From Akkermansiaceae bacterium (lineage in GTDB: Bacteria; Verrucomicrobiota; Verrucomicrobiia; Verrucomicrobiales; Akkermansiaceae): 34,026 nucleotides of DNA. The stretch covers positions 1 through 34,026 of the forward strand of contig JANYEC010000060.1 of the NCBI GenBank assembly GCA_025363295.1, written 5' to 3'. Under the pieces are notes generated by a model that searched no databases, was not told the DNA's origin, and worked only from the letters and a program-made list of their open reading frames with translations. The position numbers and the translations under genes were made by a program. Below, piece after piece: positions 7,175 to 16,184 of the stretch; the first letter of the stretch is position 1; each line of letters starts with the position of its first letter.

Positions 7175-9331
7175 ATGAATCTCTCATCTCCGCAACAAAA
7201 TGAGGCAGCGTTGCATGCCATAGACTATTGGCAGGTGATCAAAAACCGCTATGGGATTATCTTATTGACCCTGCTTCTTGTCTTCATGACGGCAGCGGTC
7301 ATCACTTATGTGATGCCCAAGAAATATGAGAGCGAAGCCGTGATCGAGGTGAAGCCACGTTCCGTCGGCATGTCGCCTCTGGGCTCAATTGGTTCATCCG
7401 GAGGTACGATGATGACGACGCAGTTCTTCGGAACAGAATTTGAAAAAATTAAAAGTCGAAACTCTCTGGCTAAGGTAGTTGAGAATTTAGAGTTAGTGAA
7501 CAAGTGGAACGTTGATAAAGAGACGGCACTCAGAATTTTGAAGGGTATCGTCAACACACAAAACATCCGTGGAACCGATTTGATTTCAATTCGTGTGAGG
7601 CATACGAACAAGGAAGATGCAAGAGATGTCACGGCTGAAGTAGCAAGGGCCTACAAGGCTTATCGAACAGAGATTGAAAGCCGCTACGCTGACAAAAATC
7701 TCTACGAGCTTAACAAAGCGGTTCGGGATCAGGAGGATAAAGTTGAGGAACGCCGCAAAGTCCTAGCAACCATTGTGAGGACCAAGGGCATCATTTATAA
7801 GGGACAAGATTCATTTTACGGTGCTTCAGGAGTAAACGAGGATCAAGGTGCCCAAAATGCACTTGAAACTTATAATAACCTCGAACAGGAAAAGATGCAG
7901 CTCGAAAGTCAGATTAACAGTCTCCTGAAATATGATAGCGACCAATTGATTGTGTATGCAGCCGGGCTAAACTTGCCGGACAATATTATTAAAAATCTCT
8001 ATCCACAATATCTTGAGCGTAATCTGCAGTTGAATAGCCTCAAAATTAGTGGTTTAGGTCCAAATCATCCCACAGTAAAGGCCGCCAAAGAACAAATCGA
8101 AGGGATGAAGCGTCAACTCGATGAGGGCGTTGTCAATCTCCGGGCGACCCTACAAGCACAACTCAACATGGCGATTGACCGCTTGAAGAGTGTCTCGGTG
8201 AGGAAAGACGACACCCGCGAGGAGGCGATTAAGCGTGGACTCGACGCGCAGGACTACGTAGATGCCAAGCGCGATTTCGAAACCGACCAGGAATTGCTCC
8301 AGCAGATGAAGCTCAAGCAGGTTGCAGAAACCATCACAAATAAGATGCCGCCAGACAGCATCGAGGTCCATGACGATCCGCAAATTTCGGACGCGCCTGT
8401 TAGCCCAAATGTCACTCTTAATTTAGTATTAGGAGCTGTCGTGGGTCTCATTTTTGGAGTGGGTATCGCATTTTTCTTAGAATACCTCGATACATCGGTG
8501 AAGAGCCTTGAGGATGTGGAACGTTACCTCCAGGTGCCGGTGCTTGCCGTGATTCCGAAGGACGTGGGAATTCTCCACAAGCAAAGCGGGATGAGCCCGG
8601 ATGCGGAAGCTTATCGAATTCTAAGGACCAATATCGAGTTTAACCGCAAAAATCCGGAAGACAATGCGATTACTGTAGTTTCCGGCGGTGCGGGGGAAGG
8701 CAAGTCTACGACCTTGGTCAATCTTGCTTACATCTGTGCCCAAGGTGGATACACGACCTTGATGATCGATGCCGACTTGCGACGCCCTCGCTTGCACACG
8801 TTTTTTGACATCAATAACTCGGTAGGACTTACTAACTATCTAACTACCGAGCTAATGTTAGAGGATGTGATTCTCCAGACTCCGGTGGATAATCTTTATT
8901 TTATGCCTTCCGGGATTCTACCGGCGGATGCAGCGGGTATTTTGAATTCCCGCCGTATGTCAGAGCTAATTCAAGATGTGAAACAGCGCTTCGACCTTGT
9001 TCTGGTAGACAGTCCGCCAATCTTGGGTGTTAGCGATGCGTCTGTCCTTGCGAGTGAAGTCGATCTTACCATGATTGTGGTCCAACATAGGAAATTGCCG
9101 CGGAACATGCTCCTTCGTGTCAAGCAGGCGGTCGAAAATGTCGGTGGTAATGTTATTGGTGTAGTTCTCAACAATGTCGATGTAAGAAGTGATAGTCAGT
9201 ATCAATACTATACTAGCTACTACACCTATTATGCGCCAGCCGAATCTCAAGTGGGTCCTCCGGTAGGCGGAACATCCGCGCCGGCCAAGCCCCAGGCATC
9301 GGCACGCGGCAATGACTCAGAAATGTATTAA
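7175..9331 (+). CDS. Polysaccharide co-polymerase/BY-type tyrosine autokinase (Wzc-like)
   Basis: A 718-residue inner-membrane protein that controls chain length and export of exopolysaccharide. The N-terminal Wzz domain has a membrane segment at about 28-47, a long coiled-coil periplasmic region (about 170-385), and a second membrane segment at about 413-436 preceded by the proline-containing SDAPVSPN. The C-terminal kinase has Walker A GGAGEGKST (504-512), Walker A' LMIDADLRRPR (529-539) and Walker B LVLVDSPP (608-615). A tyrosine cluster YQYYTSYYTYY (676-686) near the end is the expected autophosphorylation site. It stands 15 bp before the export-protein gene, so the two are cotranscribed. 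Fusion of both domains in one chain is the Proteobacteria-like arrangement. Confidence 0.93.
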   Translation: MNLSSPQQNEAALHAIDYWQVIKNRYGIILLTLLLVFMTAAVITYVMPKKYESEAVIEVKPRSVGMSPLGSIGSSGGTMMTTQFFGTEFEKIKSRNSLAKVVENLELVNKWNVDKETALRILKGIVNTQNIRGTDLISIRVRHTNKEDARDVTAEVARAYKAYRTEIESRYADKNLYELNKAVRDQEDKVEERRKVLATIVRTKGIIYKGQDSFYGASGVNEDQGAQNALETYNNLEQEKMQLESQINSLLKYDSDQLIVYAAGLNLPDNIIKNLYPQYLERNLQLNSLKISGLGPNHPTVKAAKEQIEGMKRQLDEGVVNLRATLQAQLNMAIDRLKSVSVRKDDTREEAIKRGLDAQDYVDAKRDFETDQELLQQMKLKQVAETITNKMPPDSIEVHDDPQISDAPVSPNVTLNLVLGAVVGLIFGVGIAFFLEYLDTSVKSLEDVERYLQVPVLAVIPKDVGILHKQSGMSPDAEAYRILRTNIEFNRKNPEDNAITVVSGGAGEGKSTTLVNLAYICAQGGYTTLMIDADLRRPRLHTFFDINNSVGLTNYLTTELMLEDVILQTPVDNLYFMPSGILPADAAGILNSRRMSELIQDVKQRFDLVLVDSPPILGVSDASVLASEVDLTMIVVQHRKLPRNMLLRVKQAVENVGGNVIGVVLNNVDVRSDSQYQYYTSYYTYYAPAESQVGPPVGGTSAPAKPQASARGNDSEMY

Positions 9332-9346
9332 TAAACTTAAACAAAA

Positions 9347-9919
9347 ATGATGATGACTCTTAATAGCCTGATTAAAGTATTGATGGGTTTGATGTGTTTG
9401 TCGGTTTCTGTGTTCGGACAAATACTACCTGGTAAAAGTGTTCAAATCATGGCAGCCGGAATCCCGCCTGAGGAAAAGGGGCGGGTTGACGGGATGTACC
9501 CGGTCTCTGAAGCCGGAACTATTAATATGCCATTCATTGGCTTAGTTCACGCGGCTGGATTGAGAAATGAGGATCTATCCGTGTCTCTACAGAATCGCTA
9601 CAAAAGCGCAGGTATCTACACGAATGTTACCATTCAGGTGGTGGTGGATCGGGAGGGCGCAGGCGTCAACGACCAGGTGATCTATTTGGGAGGCTGTGTC
9701 CGTGCCACTGGTCCCAAACCATTCGTGCGGGGATTAACCCTCTATCAGGCGATTCAAGCTGGCGGCGGACCCACCGAATTTGGCAGTATCAAGCGTGTAA
9801 AACTGTTTCGTGGTGGTAGCCAAAAACAATACGATCTCACCCAGTCACAGTTTATGAGAATCCCATTAGAACCGAATGATACGATTGAGGTTCCACAGAA
9901 AACTATCTTTAACCAATAG
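9347..9919 (+). CDS. Wza-like polysaccharide export protein (SLBB domain)
   Basis: A 190-residue exported protein. The signal peptide (hydrophobic LIKVLMGLMCLSVSVFG) ends near Gln25. The mature protein has a short polysaccharide-export segment (YPVSEAGTINMPFIGLVHAAGL, about 50-71) and an SLBB-like domain (about 105-160; VIYLGGCV, then a VRGLTLYQAIQAGGG helix). It is much shorter than Wza and has no lipobox or C-terminal barrier helix, so it is probably a periplasmic part of the export conduit, working with the upstream kinase and the beta-barrel protein. The start MMMTL has consecutive ATGs (9347, 9350); the exact one is uncertain. Confidence 0.85.
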   Translation: MMMTLNSLIKVLMGLMCLSVSVFGQILPGKSVQIMAAGIPPEEKGRVDGMYPVSEAGTINMPFIGLVHAAGLRNEDLSVSLQNRYKSAGIYTNVTIQVVVDREGAGVNDQVIYLGGCVRATGPKPFVRGLTLYQAIQAGGGPTEFGSIKRVKLFRGGSQKQYDLTQSQFMRIPLEPNDTIEVPQKTIFNQ

Positions 9920-9993
9920 CTTCGAGGTCCTGAGCTTGCGCCTAAATTCGGCTCGAAGTTGCATACGAATCCATCTCGAATTTGTGGTTGGTT

Positions 9994-10704
9994 GTGTATA
10001 TACGAACTTCAAATCATACTCTAGCCATTTCCATCATCATCTTGGTGATGGTCACATCTTCGTTCCCAGCATGCGGGTTTGAGCTTCCACAAAAACCGTT
10101 TGCGGATCTGCAATCAAAAGAATTCAGTATAAGGGAGGCAGCGCAATTGGAGCTTTTATCTTGGGCGCGCCAGCGACCAGAGCCCGGGATGTCCGAGTTG
10201 TTCCTTCAGTCACGCGTCGCGGACGATCCGGAAGTCAGGGAGCGGTGCTTGAACGTGTTACGGGAATTGGTTGCTGACGAATACATGAAGGATGGAGAGG
10301 GCTACGTGGGGATTATGATGCGTGATATGGTTGCCAACATCCCAGGGGACCCCAAACCACGGAGTGTCATCAACGTCATGCAAGTCCTAGCCGATTCCGC
10401 GGCGCAGCGCGCGGGGTTGCAAGCCAATGACTTGATCGCTGGCTTGGACGATCTAGTTTGGCACGATGGGTTGGCATCCCTCCCATTCAGCGAAATGATC
10501 CGCTCAAAAAAACCTGAAAATAAGGTAACATTGCACGTCCTCCGGGATGGAAAACTCATTGACTTGGCAGTCATTTTGAAGCGACGACCTCCGATCCCGA
10601 ACAATCTGTTTTTGAATGATCAAACTCTTGATCCTAACGCCATCGAACGCGCTGACAAGGAAGCTTATTTCCGCCGATGGTTGAGTCAGAAAAAGTCCCC
10701 CTGA
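9994..10704 (+). CDS. Exported PDZ-domain protein
   Basis: Starting at GTG 9994 the protein has a normal signal peptide: a basic YIRTSNH n-region, a hydrophobic ISIIILVMV core and cleavage near SFPACG. A TTG at 9982 is an alternative, and neither start has a visible Shine-Dalgarno site. A charged helical part with a HEAT-like look (about 40-90) is followed by a PDZ domain (about 95-200) containing YVGIMM, DSAAQRAGLQANDLIAGLDD and KVTLHVLRDGKLI. No protease domain is present, so it likely acts as a periplasmic adaptor or substrate-binding protein. It lies just before the PDZ protease gene prc (90 bp), which suggests a functional link but does not prove it. Confidence 0.78.
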   Translation: MYIRTSNHTLAISIIILVMVTSSFPACGFELPQKPFADLQSKEFSIREAAQLELLSWARQRPEPGMSELFLQSRVADDPEVRERCLNVLRELVADEYMKDGEGYVGIMMRDMVANIPGDPKPRSVINVMQVLADSAAQRAGLQANDLIAGLDDLVWHDGLASLPFSEMIRSKKPENKVTLHVLRDGKLIDLAVILKRRPPIPNNLFLNDQTLDPNAIERADKEAYFRRWLSQKKSP

Positions 10705-10794
10705 CGACATGATTTCAATTTTTTAGCATTCGACATCCGAAAAAGTCGTGGCACTTTCTTCGAAACATTCCAAACCTCGTAACGTTTGATATTC

Positions 10795-13053
10795 ATGAGT
10801 AAATTTTGGTTCCGAAAAGCCGCATCCACCGCTGCTTTGATTGCGTTTTCTTGTTCTGCATGCGCCCAGCAGGCTGATTTTAATGAGGTCGGCAGACAAA
10901 TGGCAATTATGTTGCAGAACAGTCATTTCGCGCGACTTCCCTTCAATGCCGAGTTGAGCAAGCGATTTTTAGACGATTATTTGAAAGATCTCGATTTTCA
11001 AAAACTCTATTTCACGCAGGAGGATGTCGATGGCTTCAACCAGAAATACGCGGATCAATTACACACGCTCCTTTTGCACGGTAACTGTTTGCCCGCTGCA
11101 ACAGAAATTTACCAAAGGTTCGAGAAGCGGGTTGAGGAACGAGTCAGCTTTACGGAAACTCTACTCAAACAAGGTGATTTCGATTTTAACAAAGACGAGT
11201 CTGTCATGGTGAGTCGCAAAGATGCGCAGTGGCCGAAAAATGACAAAGATGCGGCGAATCTCTGGAGATTGCAGATCAAAGAAGCGGTATTAGGAGAAAC
11301 TTTGAGGCGTGAATTGTTGGCAAAACTTTCCAAAGAGCAAGGCAAGGCGGACCCAGGTCATGATGATAGAAGCCCGAGCGAGAAAGTCTCACTCCGCTAC
11401 AAACGTTTTCTCAAGAGCGTGAAGGATGTGGACGATGAGGAGGTCGCTAACTATTTCCTAAGTGCCGTAGCCCGTGCTTATGATCCTCATACGGATTACA
11501 TGAGCTTCCGCGAGATGAACCGTTTTAAAGACGGTATGAAAAATGAGTTGGTTGGCATTGGCGCTTTGCTGCAGGGCGAGGAGGACGGGGCGACCAAGAT
11601 TATGGGTATCGTCGTCGGAGGACCGGCAGATCGGGAGGGTAAGCTTAAACTCAACGACAGGGTGATTGCGGTGGACATGCTAAATACAGGCAAAGCTGAG
11701 GATATGATCGACATCATGTTCATGAAAATTGACAAAGTGGTGGATTACATCCGGGGCAAGGAAGGATCAAGTGTCGCGCTAAAAGTGGAACCAGCAGGGG
11801 GCGCCCCGGGGGAGACAAAAATCGTCACGATCGAACGTGGAAAGGTGGAAATGAAGGATGAACAGGCGAGCGGTGATGTCATTGAAATGAAAACGGAAGA
11901 AGGCGGGACCCGTCGGTTAGGCGTTCTCACTTTGCCATCGTTTTACGCGGATTTTGAGGAAGGAAAAATCCGTTGTTCCGTCGATGTCGAAAGAATTTTA
12001 AACCGGCTCAATGAGGAAAAAATTGATGGATTGGTAATGGATCTCCGCAACAATGGTGGCGGATCTCTTGAGGAGGTCAGGCGGATGACGGGTTTCTTTG
12101 TCGAGCGGGGTCCTGTGGTGCAGGTCAAGAATACCTTAGGACAAGTCCAAGTGAAAGATTCAGACAACGGGAAGCCGATCTATACCGGTCCGATGGTTGT
12201 GCTAACCGACAAGAGCAGTGCTTCAGCCAGTGAAATTCTTGCAGGAGCACTCCAGGATTTTAATCGGGCCGTTGTGATTGGTGAATCTTCCACTTTTGGA
12301 AAAGGCACGGTTCAACAACCCATGGACATTGGTCGCATGTTGCCGCTGTTTTCCGAACGCAATCGTGCTGGGTTCTTAAAAGTTACCATCCAAAAATTTT
12401 ATAGACCGTCCGGCTCATCGACTCAAATGGATGGAGTTGTTTCGGACCTCAAAGTGCCAAGTTTAATGGACGCAATGGAGGTAGGGGAGGAGTTTCTCGA
12501 CCATGCTCTACCGCATGATAGAATTCGCTCTGCCGCAGATTTCAAGCCTCTGGATGCACAGGCTTTGTTCCTTCCTCGGCTCAAGGAATTGAGCCAAGAG
12601 CGCTTGAATGCCTGTAAAGATTTCTCCTACGTCATTCAAGATGTGATGAAGGCAAAGGAGCGACTCAAAGTGAATCAACTCTCGCTGAACAAGGCCAGCC
12701 GCGTGAAAGAACTGGAAGAGTCCGATCTTCTCCAAAAAGAGCGTAACGCGGAACGCCGAAATCGCTTCGTCAAAATCGCGGAGAAGGATAAAAAGAGTCT
12801 GAAATTCTTCAAGGTCACCTTGGACGAACTTGAAAAAGGTGCGGACCTCAAGGCATACGATCCTTCGGACGAAAGTGGCACATATATGCGCCGTGCGAAA
12901 GATGAAACGGCCGACCTCGATCAAACTCCGAAATGGCCGACGGGACTTGATCCCGTCAAACGTGAATCACTATCGGTGCTTAAAGACCTTGTCGATCTCA
13001 CCGAGAATGCCCGACTGGCCGGAATGTTGAAAAGCACGCCCGAAGTTCGTTGA
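10795..13053 (+). CDS. prc: Tail-specific (C-terminal processing) protease
   Basis: A 752-residue S41 peptidase of the Prc/Tsp type, which degrades periplasmic proteins with non-polar C-termini. Order: signal peptide (cleavage near SACA-QQ, about residue 24), N-terminal helical domain (30-230), PDZ domain (about 245-350), S41 catalytic domain (370-545) and C-terminal helical DUF3340-type domain. The catalytic serine is Ser477 in SSASASEI and the lysine is Lys503 in FGKGTVQQ. The LRNNGGGSLEE segment (418-428) is typical. I chose ATG 10795 because it starts a good signal peptide; TTG 10786 is in frame. It overlaps yggS by one base (TGATG), implying translational coupling. Confidence 0.93.
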   Translation: MSKFWFRKAASTAALIAFSCSACAQQADFNEVGRQMAIMLQNSHFARLPFNAELSKRFLDDYLKDLDFQKLYFTQEDVDGFNQKYADQLHTLLLHGNCLPAATEIYQRFEKRVEERVSFTETLLKQGDFDFNKDESVMVSRKDAQWPKNDKDAANLWRLQIKEAVLGETLRRELLAKLSKEQGKADPGHDDRSPSEKVSLRYKRFLKSVKDVDDEEVANYFLSAVARAYDPHTDYMSFREMNRFKDGMKNELVGIGALLQGEEDGATKIMGIVVGGPADREGKLKLNDRVIAVDMLNTGKAEDMIDIMFMKIDKVVDYIRGKEGSSVALKVEPAGGAPGETKIVTIERGKVEMKDEQASGDVIEMKTEEGGTRRLGVLTLPSFYADFEEGKIRCSVDVERILNRLNEEKIDGLVMDLRNNGGGSLEEVRRMTGFFVERGPVVQVKNTLGQVQVKDSDNGKPIYTGPMVVLTDKSSASASEILAGALQDFNRAVVIGESSTFGKGTVQQPMDIGRMLPLFSERNRAGFLKVTIQKFYRPSGSSTQMDGVVSDLKVPSLMDAMEVGEEFLDHALPHDRIRSAADFKPLDAQALFLPRLKELSQERLNACKDFSYVIQDVMKAKERLKVNQLSLNKASRVKELEESDLLQKERNAERRNRFVKIAEKDKKSLKFFKVTLDELEKGADLKAYDPSDESGTYMRRAKDETADLDQTPKWPTGLDPVKRESLSVLKDLVDLTENARLAGMLKSTPEVR

Positions 13054-13760
13054 TGTCCGGTATTTCGGAGAATTTGAAAAATGTCACGGGGAAGATCGCG
13101 GCGGCATGTGCCCGTGCAGGCCGTGATCCAGAAACCGTGGAACTCATTGCGGTATCAAAAACACACGCCGTTGAATCCCTAAGAGATGCGATTGAAGCAG
13201 GGCAGCGTCACTTTGGTGAAAGCAAATTCCAAGAAGCGGAGGGTAAAATTGCCTTGTTGCCCAATTATGTGCAATGGCATTTTATAGGTAGGCTCCAACG
13301 AAATAAAGTGCGGAAGGTTCTAACTCTCTTTGAGGTCATTCATGCGATCGACTCATTTCGCCTAGCAGCATTAACAGATGACTTAGCCGCGGAGTTAGGA
13401 ATATTTCCAAAAGTGTTTCTCCAGGTAAATGTCGGTGGTGAAGCCTCCAAGGGGGGCTTTGAGCCCGATGAACTAAGGGCGGAGATTTATGGGTTGTTAG
13501 GTATGAGGCGGCTTGAGATTCGAGGGTTGATGTGCATCCCACCCGACGGACCCAATGCCGAAGCTGCACGGCCATGGTTCATCATGCTGAGAAAATTACG
13601 CGATGAATTGGAGTCGGCTCACGGGGTTTCCCTTCCATTTTTAAGCATGGGAATGAGTGGCGATTACGAGGTCGCGATTGAAGAAGGAGCCACCCATATT
13701 CGAGTAGGATCGGCTATTTTCGGCAAACGTTCCTATCGAGTGGACGGTGAACTGGGATGA
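13053..13760 (+). CDS. yggS: YggS-family PLP homeostasis protein
   Basis: A 235-residue YggS/PROSC protein. It binds pyridoxal 5'-phosphate without known enzymatic turnover and keeps free PLP and amino-acid pools balanced. The PLP-binding lysine is Lys36 in LIAVSKTH. Further signatures are HFGESKFQEA, WHFIGRLQRNK (family: GxLQxNK), GLMCIPP and SMGMSGDYEVAIEEGATHIRVGSAIFG. The length is normal. The ATG at 13053 shares its A with the prc stop (TGATG), and the DUF971 gene follows after 16 bp, so the genes form one operon. Confidence 0.94.
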   Translation: MSGISENLKNVTGKIAAACARAGRDPETVELIAVSKTHAVESLRDAIEAGQRHFGESKFQEAEGKIALLPNYVQWHFIGRLQRNKVRKVLTLFEVIHAIDSFRLAALTDDLAAELGIFPKVFLQVNVGGEASKGGFEPDELRAEIYGLLGMRRLEIRGLMCIPPDGPNAEAARPWFIMLRKLRDELESAHGVSLPFLSMGMSGDYEVAIEEGATHIRVGSAIFGKRSYRVDGELG

Positions 13761-13776
13761 GCGCAAAGTTCAGCGC

Positions 13777-14088
13777 ATGAGTCTGATTCTTGAACAAGCC
13801 ACCGTCATCGGAACCGAGTTGGCATTATCATTCGCTGATGGATTTGAGGCCTATCTATCGCTCCCGATGCTGCGGCGTGCTTGTCCCTGTGCCGCTTGCC
13901 AAGGTGAACCCGATGCACTCGGGCGGGTGATGCGTCCCCATGTTGAACATGGCCCTCGAGCGTTCGATCTTGTTAAATTCGAGCAGGTCGGCGGGTACGC
14001 GATCCAGCCATTCTGGGGCGATGGGCATTCAACGGGGATCTTCAGTTACTCCTACTTACAGAAGCTCGCGAGTTTACCACCTGCATAG
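13777..14088 (+). CDS. DUF971-domain protein
   Basis: A 103-residue stand-alone DUF971 protein (the domain also found at the N-terminus of gamma-butyrobetaine hydroxylases). It has LRRACPCAAC with three clustered Cys (about residues 32-36) and ends with GYAIQPFWGDGHSTGIFSYSYL, the family's most conserved block. DUF971 is sometimes fused or linked to Fe-S carrier or ApbC-type proteins, so metal binding is plausible but unproven. I prefer ATG 13777; the in-frame GTG 13747 would overlap yggS by 14 bases. It sits between yggS and recG in a run of close genes. Confidence 0.87.
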   Translation: MSLILEQATVIGTELALSFADGFEAYLSLPMLRRACPCAACQGEPDALGRVMRPHVEHGPRAFDLVKFEQVGGYAIQPFWGDGHSTGIFSYSYLQKLASLPPA

Positions 14089-14105
14089 GGTCCATTTCTA
14101 ACGTG

Positions 14106-16160
14106 ATGTTTTCGGCACAAAGTAATTTGAATACCTTGCCGCTACTTCCCGCTAAGGATCTAGCGGCACTCGCTGCGGCGGGGATTACCAACGCAGCCAG
14201 CCTTCTCGATCATCTGCCAAAACGTTATGAGGATCGCAGGCGTTTTGATGCGTTTCCTAACCAAGCCACAGCGAGCCCGATATGCCTCCGAGGATCAGTG
14301 ATCGATTCATCGCTAAAGCACCTTGGGCCCAGTCGCCGGTTCTACGAGGTCATCGTGATGGATGGATCGGGCGGAGTTTTTGGATCGGGCAAGGTAACCT
14401 GTCGATGGTTCAACATGCCATTCATTCAGAAAGTGGTGGCTACGGGCAATGAGTTAATTATCTATGGCAAAGTAAAAGAGACTAACGGGCGACTTATCAT
14501 GGATCACCCGGAATTTGAGATTCTTCGAGATGACGATGAACAAGCCTCGATTCACCTTGAGCGCATCGTGCCGATCTATCGAAACATCGCAGGGTTGGCC
14601 CAACGCAGACTCCGGGAAATCATCCACCTACTATTGTTACAAATCGATCCTGACACGCTTGCCGCGTGCTTTGATGTCGATACCCGCTCGTCGCGTGCAC
14701 AAGCATTGAAAGTCGCTCATTTTCCTGAATCGATGGAAGCAGCAAAACTGGCGCGTCGTCGCTTCGCGCTTGAGGAGTTTTTTGGAATCCAACTTAACGT
14801 CGTGTGGCGGCGATCTCGTCATGAAGAACAGACTGGACGTGTGTTAGGAAGGCGGGCTGCCTATTTGAAGGATTTTTATACCGCTCTCCCCTTTGATCTA
14901 ACCAGTTCCCAGAAGCGTTCGATCAAGGAGATTGTCAATGATATGCGATCACCGCGCCCGATGAACCGCTTACTTCAGGGCGATGTGGGGTCGGGGAAAA
15001 CTTTTGTTGCAATGGCGGCAATGTTGCTTGCGATCGATTCAGGCGTGCAAGCCGCGTTGATGGCTCCAACCCAGATACTAGCAGAACAACATTATCTAAC
15101 GTTTTGTCGCTGGCTTGAGCCATTGGGCATTCGAATCGCCTTACGAACCGGGAGTCGGGGTGAAGAAAATCATCAAGAAGCCTTCGGAGAAAGCCAGATT
15201 ATCATTGGCACTCATGCGCTGCTTTTTGATTCCGTTTTGTTCACCGACCTCGGGTTGGTCGTCATTGATGAACAACATAAATTTGGGGTTGCTCAGCGTG
15301 CGGCGCTGATCCGCCAGGGTGTGGTGCCCGACGTGCTGGTAATGACCGCAACACCCATCCCGCGAACATTGACGATGACCGTTTACGGTGACCTTGATGT
15401 TTCATTGCTAGATGAAAAACCCGCAGGACGCGGAATGATAACAACAGCATTTCGGATAGATGCGAAACAAACCGATATTACAAAGTTTGTAAAACAGCAA
15501 CTTGGAAAAGGGAGGCAAGCCTATCTCGTTTATCCACTCGTAGAGGAAAGTGAGTCGCTTAAAACGGGGTCCGCCACGGAAGCGTTCGAGAAATGGAGAA
15601 AGCGCTTAAGCTCTTACGAGATTGGATTGATTCATGGCAGGCTCAAGTCGGATGAAAAAGAGGCGGTGATGAGACGTTTTCGTGAAGGCGAGATTGCTGC
15701 ACTTGTTGCGACTACGGTGATTGAAGTCGGCGTGGATGTTCCGAACGCCAGCCTCATGATCATTCATCACGCGGAGCGGTTTGGTATCGCGCAACTGCAT
15801 CAGCTTCGTGGGCGTATCGGACGCGGAGCGCACAAGGGCTATTGTATTCTTCTCACAGATGATCGCAGCCCGGAAGCATTGGAAAAACTTAAGGTTTTGG
15901 AAGAGACTTCAGATGGCTTTGAGATTGCCGAAGCTGACCTGCGCTTGCGAGGGCCAGGCGATGTGCTTGGAACGGTTCAGAGTGGTTTATCGAACTTGCG
16001 GTTCATCGATTATTTAGCGGACACCGGCTTGCTTTGTGAGGCACGTCTTTTAGCAGAGCGGGTTCTTGCCGAAGACGCGCATTTGAACGGCATTCACTAT
16101 CTGTTACGCCCTTTGATTCAGGATGATTCGGGCGCACTCGATTTGCCGACCACCGCATGA
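14106..16160 (+). CDS. recG: ATP-dependent DNA helicase RecG
   Basis: A 684-residue RecG that rewinds stalled forks and processes Holliday junctions. The N-terminal wedge/OB-fold domain spans about 1-200 (YEDRRRF at 41-47 marks the usual RecG start). Helicase motifs follow: Walker A GDVGSGKT (292-299), APTQILAEQHY (about 320-330), DEQH (388-391), TATPIPRT, and motif VI QLRGRIGRG. The C-terminal segment with ADLRLRGPGDVLGTVQSG is typical. ATG 14106 is chosen over GTG 14103. It is the last gene of the prc-yggS-DUF971-recG run, 17 bp after DUF971, and ends 24 bp from a convergent gene. Confidence 0.96.
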   Translation: MFSAQSNLNTLPLLPAKDLAALAAAGITNAASLLDHLPKRYEDRRRFDAFPNQATASPICLRGSVIDSSLKHLGPSRRFYEVIVMDGSGGVFGSGKVTCRWFNMPFIQKVVATGNELIIYGKVKETNGRLIMDHPEFEILRDDDEQASIHLERIVPIYRNIAGLAQRRLREIIHLLLLQIDPDTLAACFDVDTRSSRAQALKVAHFPESMEAAKLARRRFALEEFFGIQLNVVWRRSRHEEQTGRVLGRRAAYLKDFYTALPFDLTSSQKRSIKEIVNDMRSPRPMNRLLQGDVGSGKTFVAMAAMLLAIDSGVQAALMAPTQILAEQHYLTFCRWLEPLGIRIALRTGSRGEENHQEAFGESQIIIGTHALLFDSVLFTDLGLVVIDEQHKFGVAQRAALIRQGVVPDVLVMTATPIPRTLTMTVYGDLDVSLLDEKPAGRGMITTAFRIDAKQTDITKFVKQQLGKGRQAYLVYPLVEESESLKTGSATEAFEKWRKRLSSYEIGLIHGRLKSDEKEAVMRRFREGEIAALVATTVIEVGVDVPNASLMIIHHAERFGIAQLHQLRGRIGRGAHKGYCILLTDDRSPEALEKLKVLEETSDGFEIAEADLRLRGPGDVLGTVQSGLSNLRFIDYLADTGLLCEARLLAERVLAEDAHLNGIHYLLRPLIQDDSGALDLPTTA

Positions 16161-16184
16161 TTACCCGGAAAGGAATCTAACCGA

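Noticed and set aside
9920..9960. CTTCGAG/CTCGAAG inverted repeat after the export-protein gene
   Set aside because: A 7-bp stem with a loop of about 25 bases and no T-run is too weak to call a terminator.
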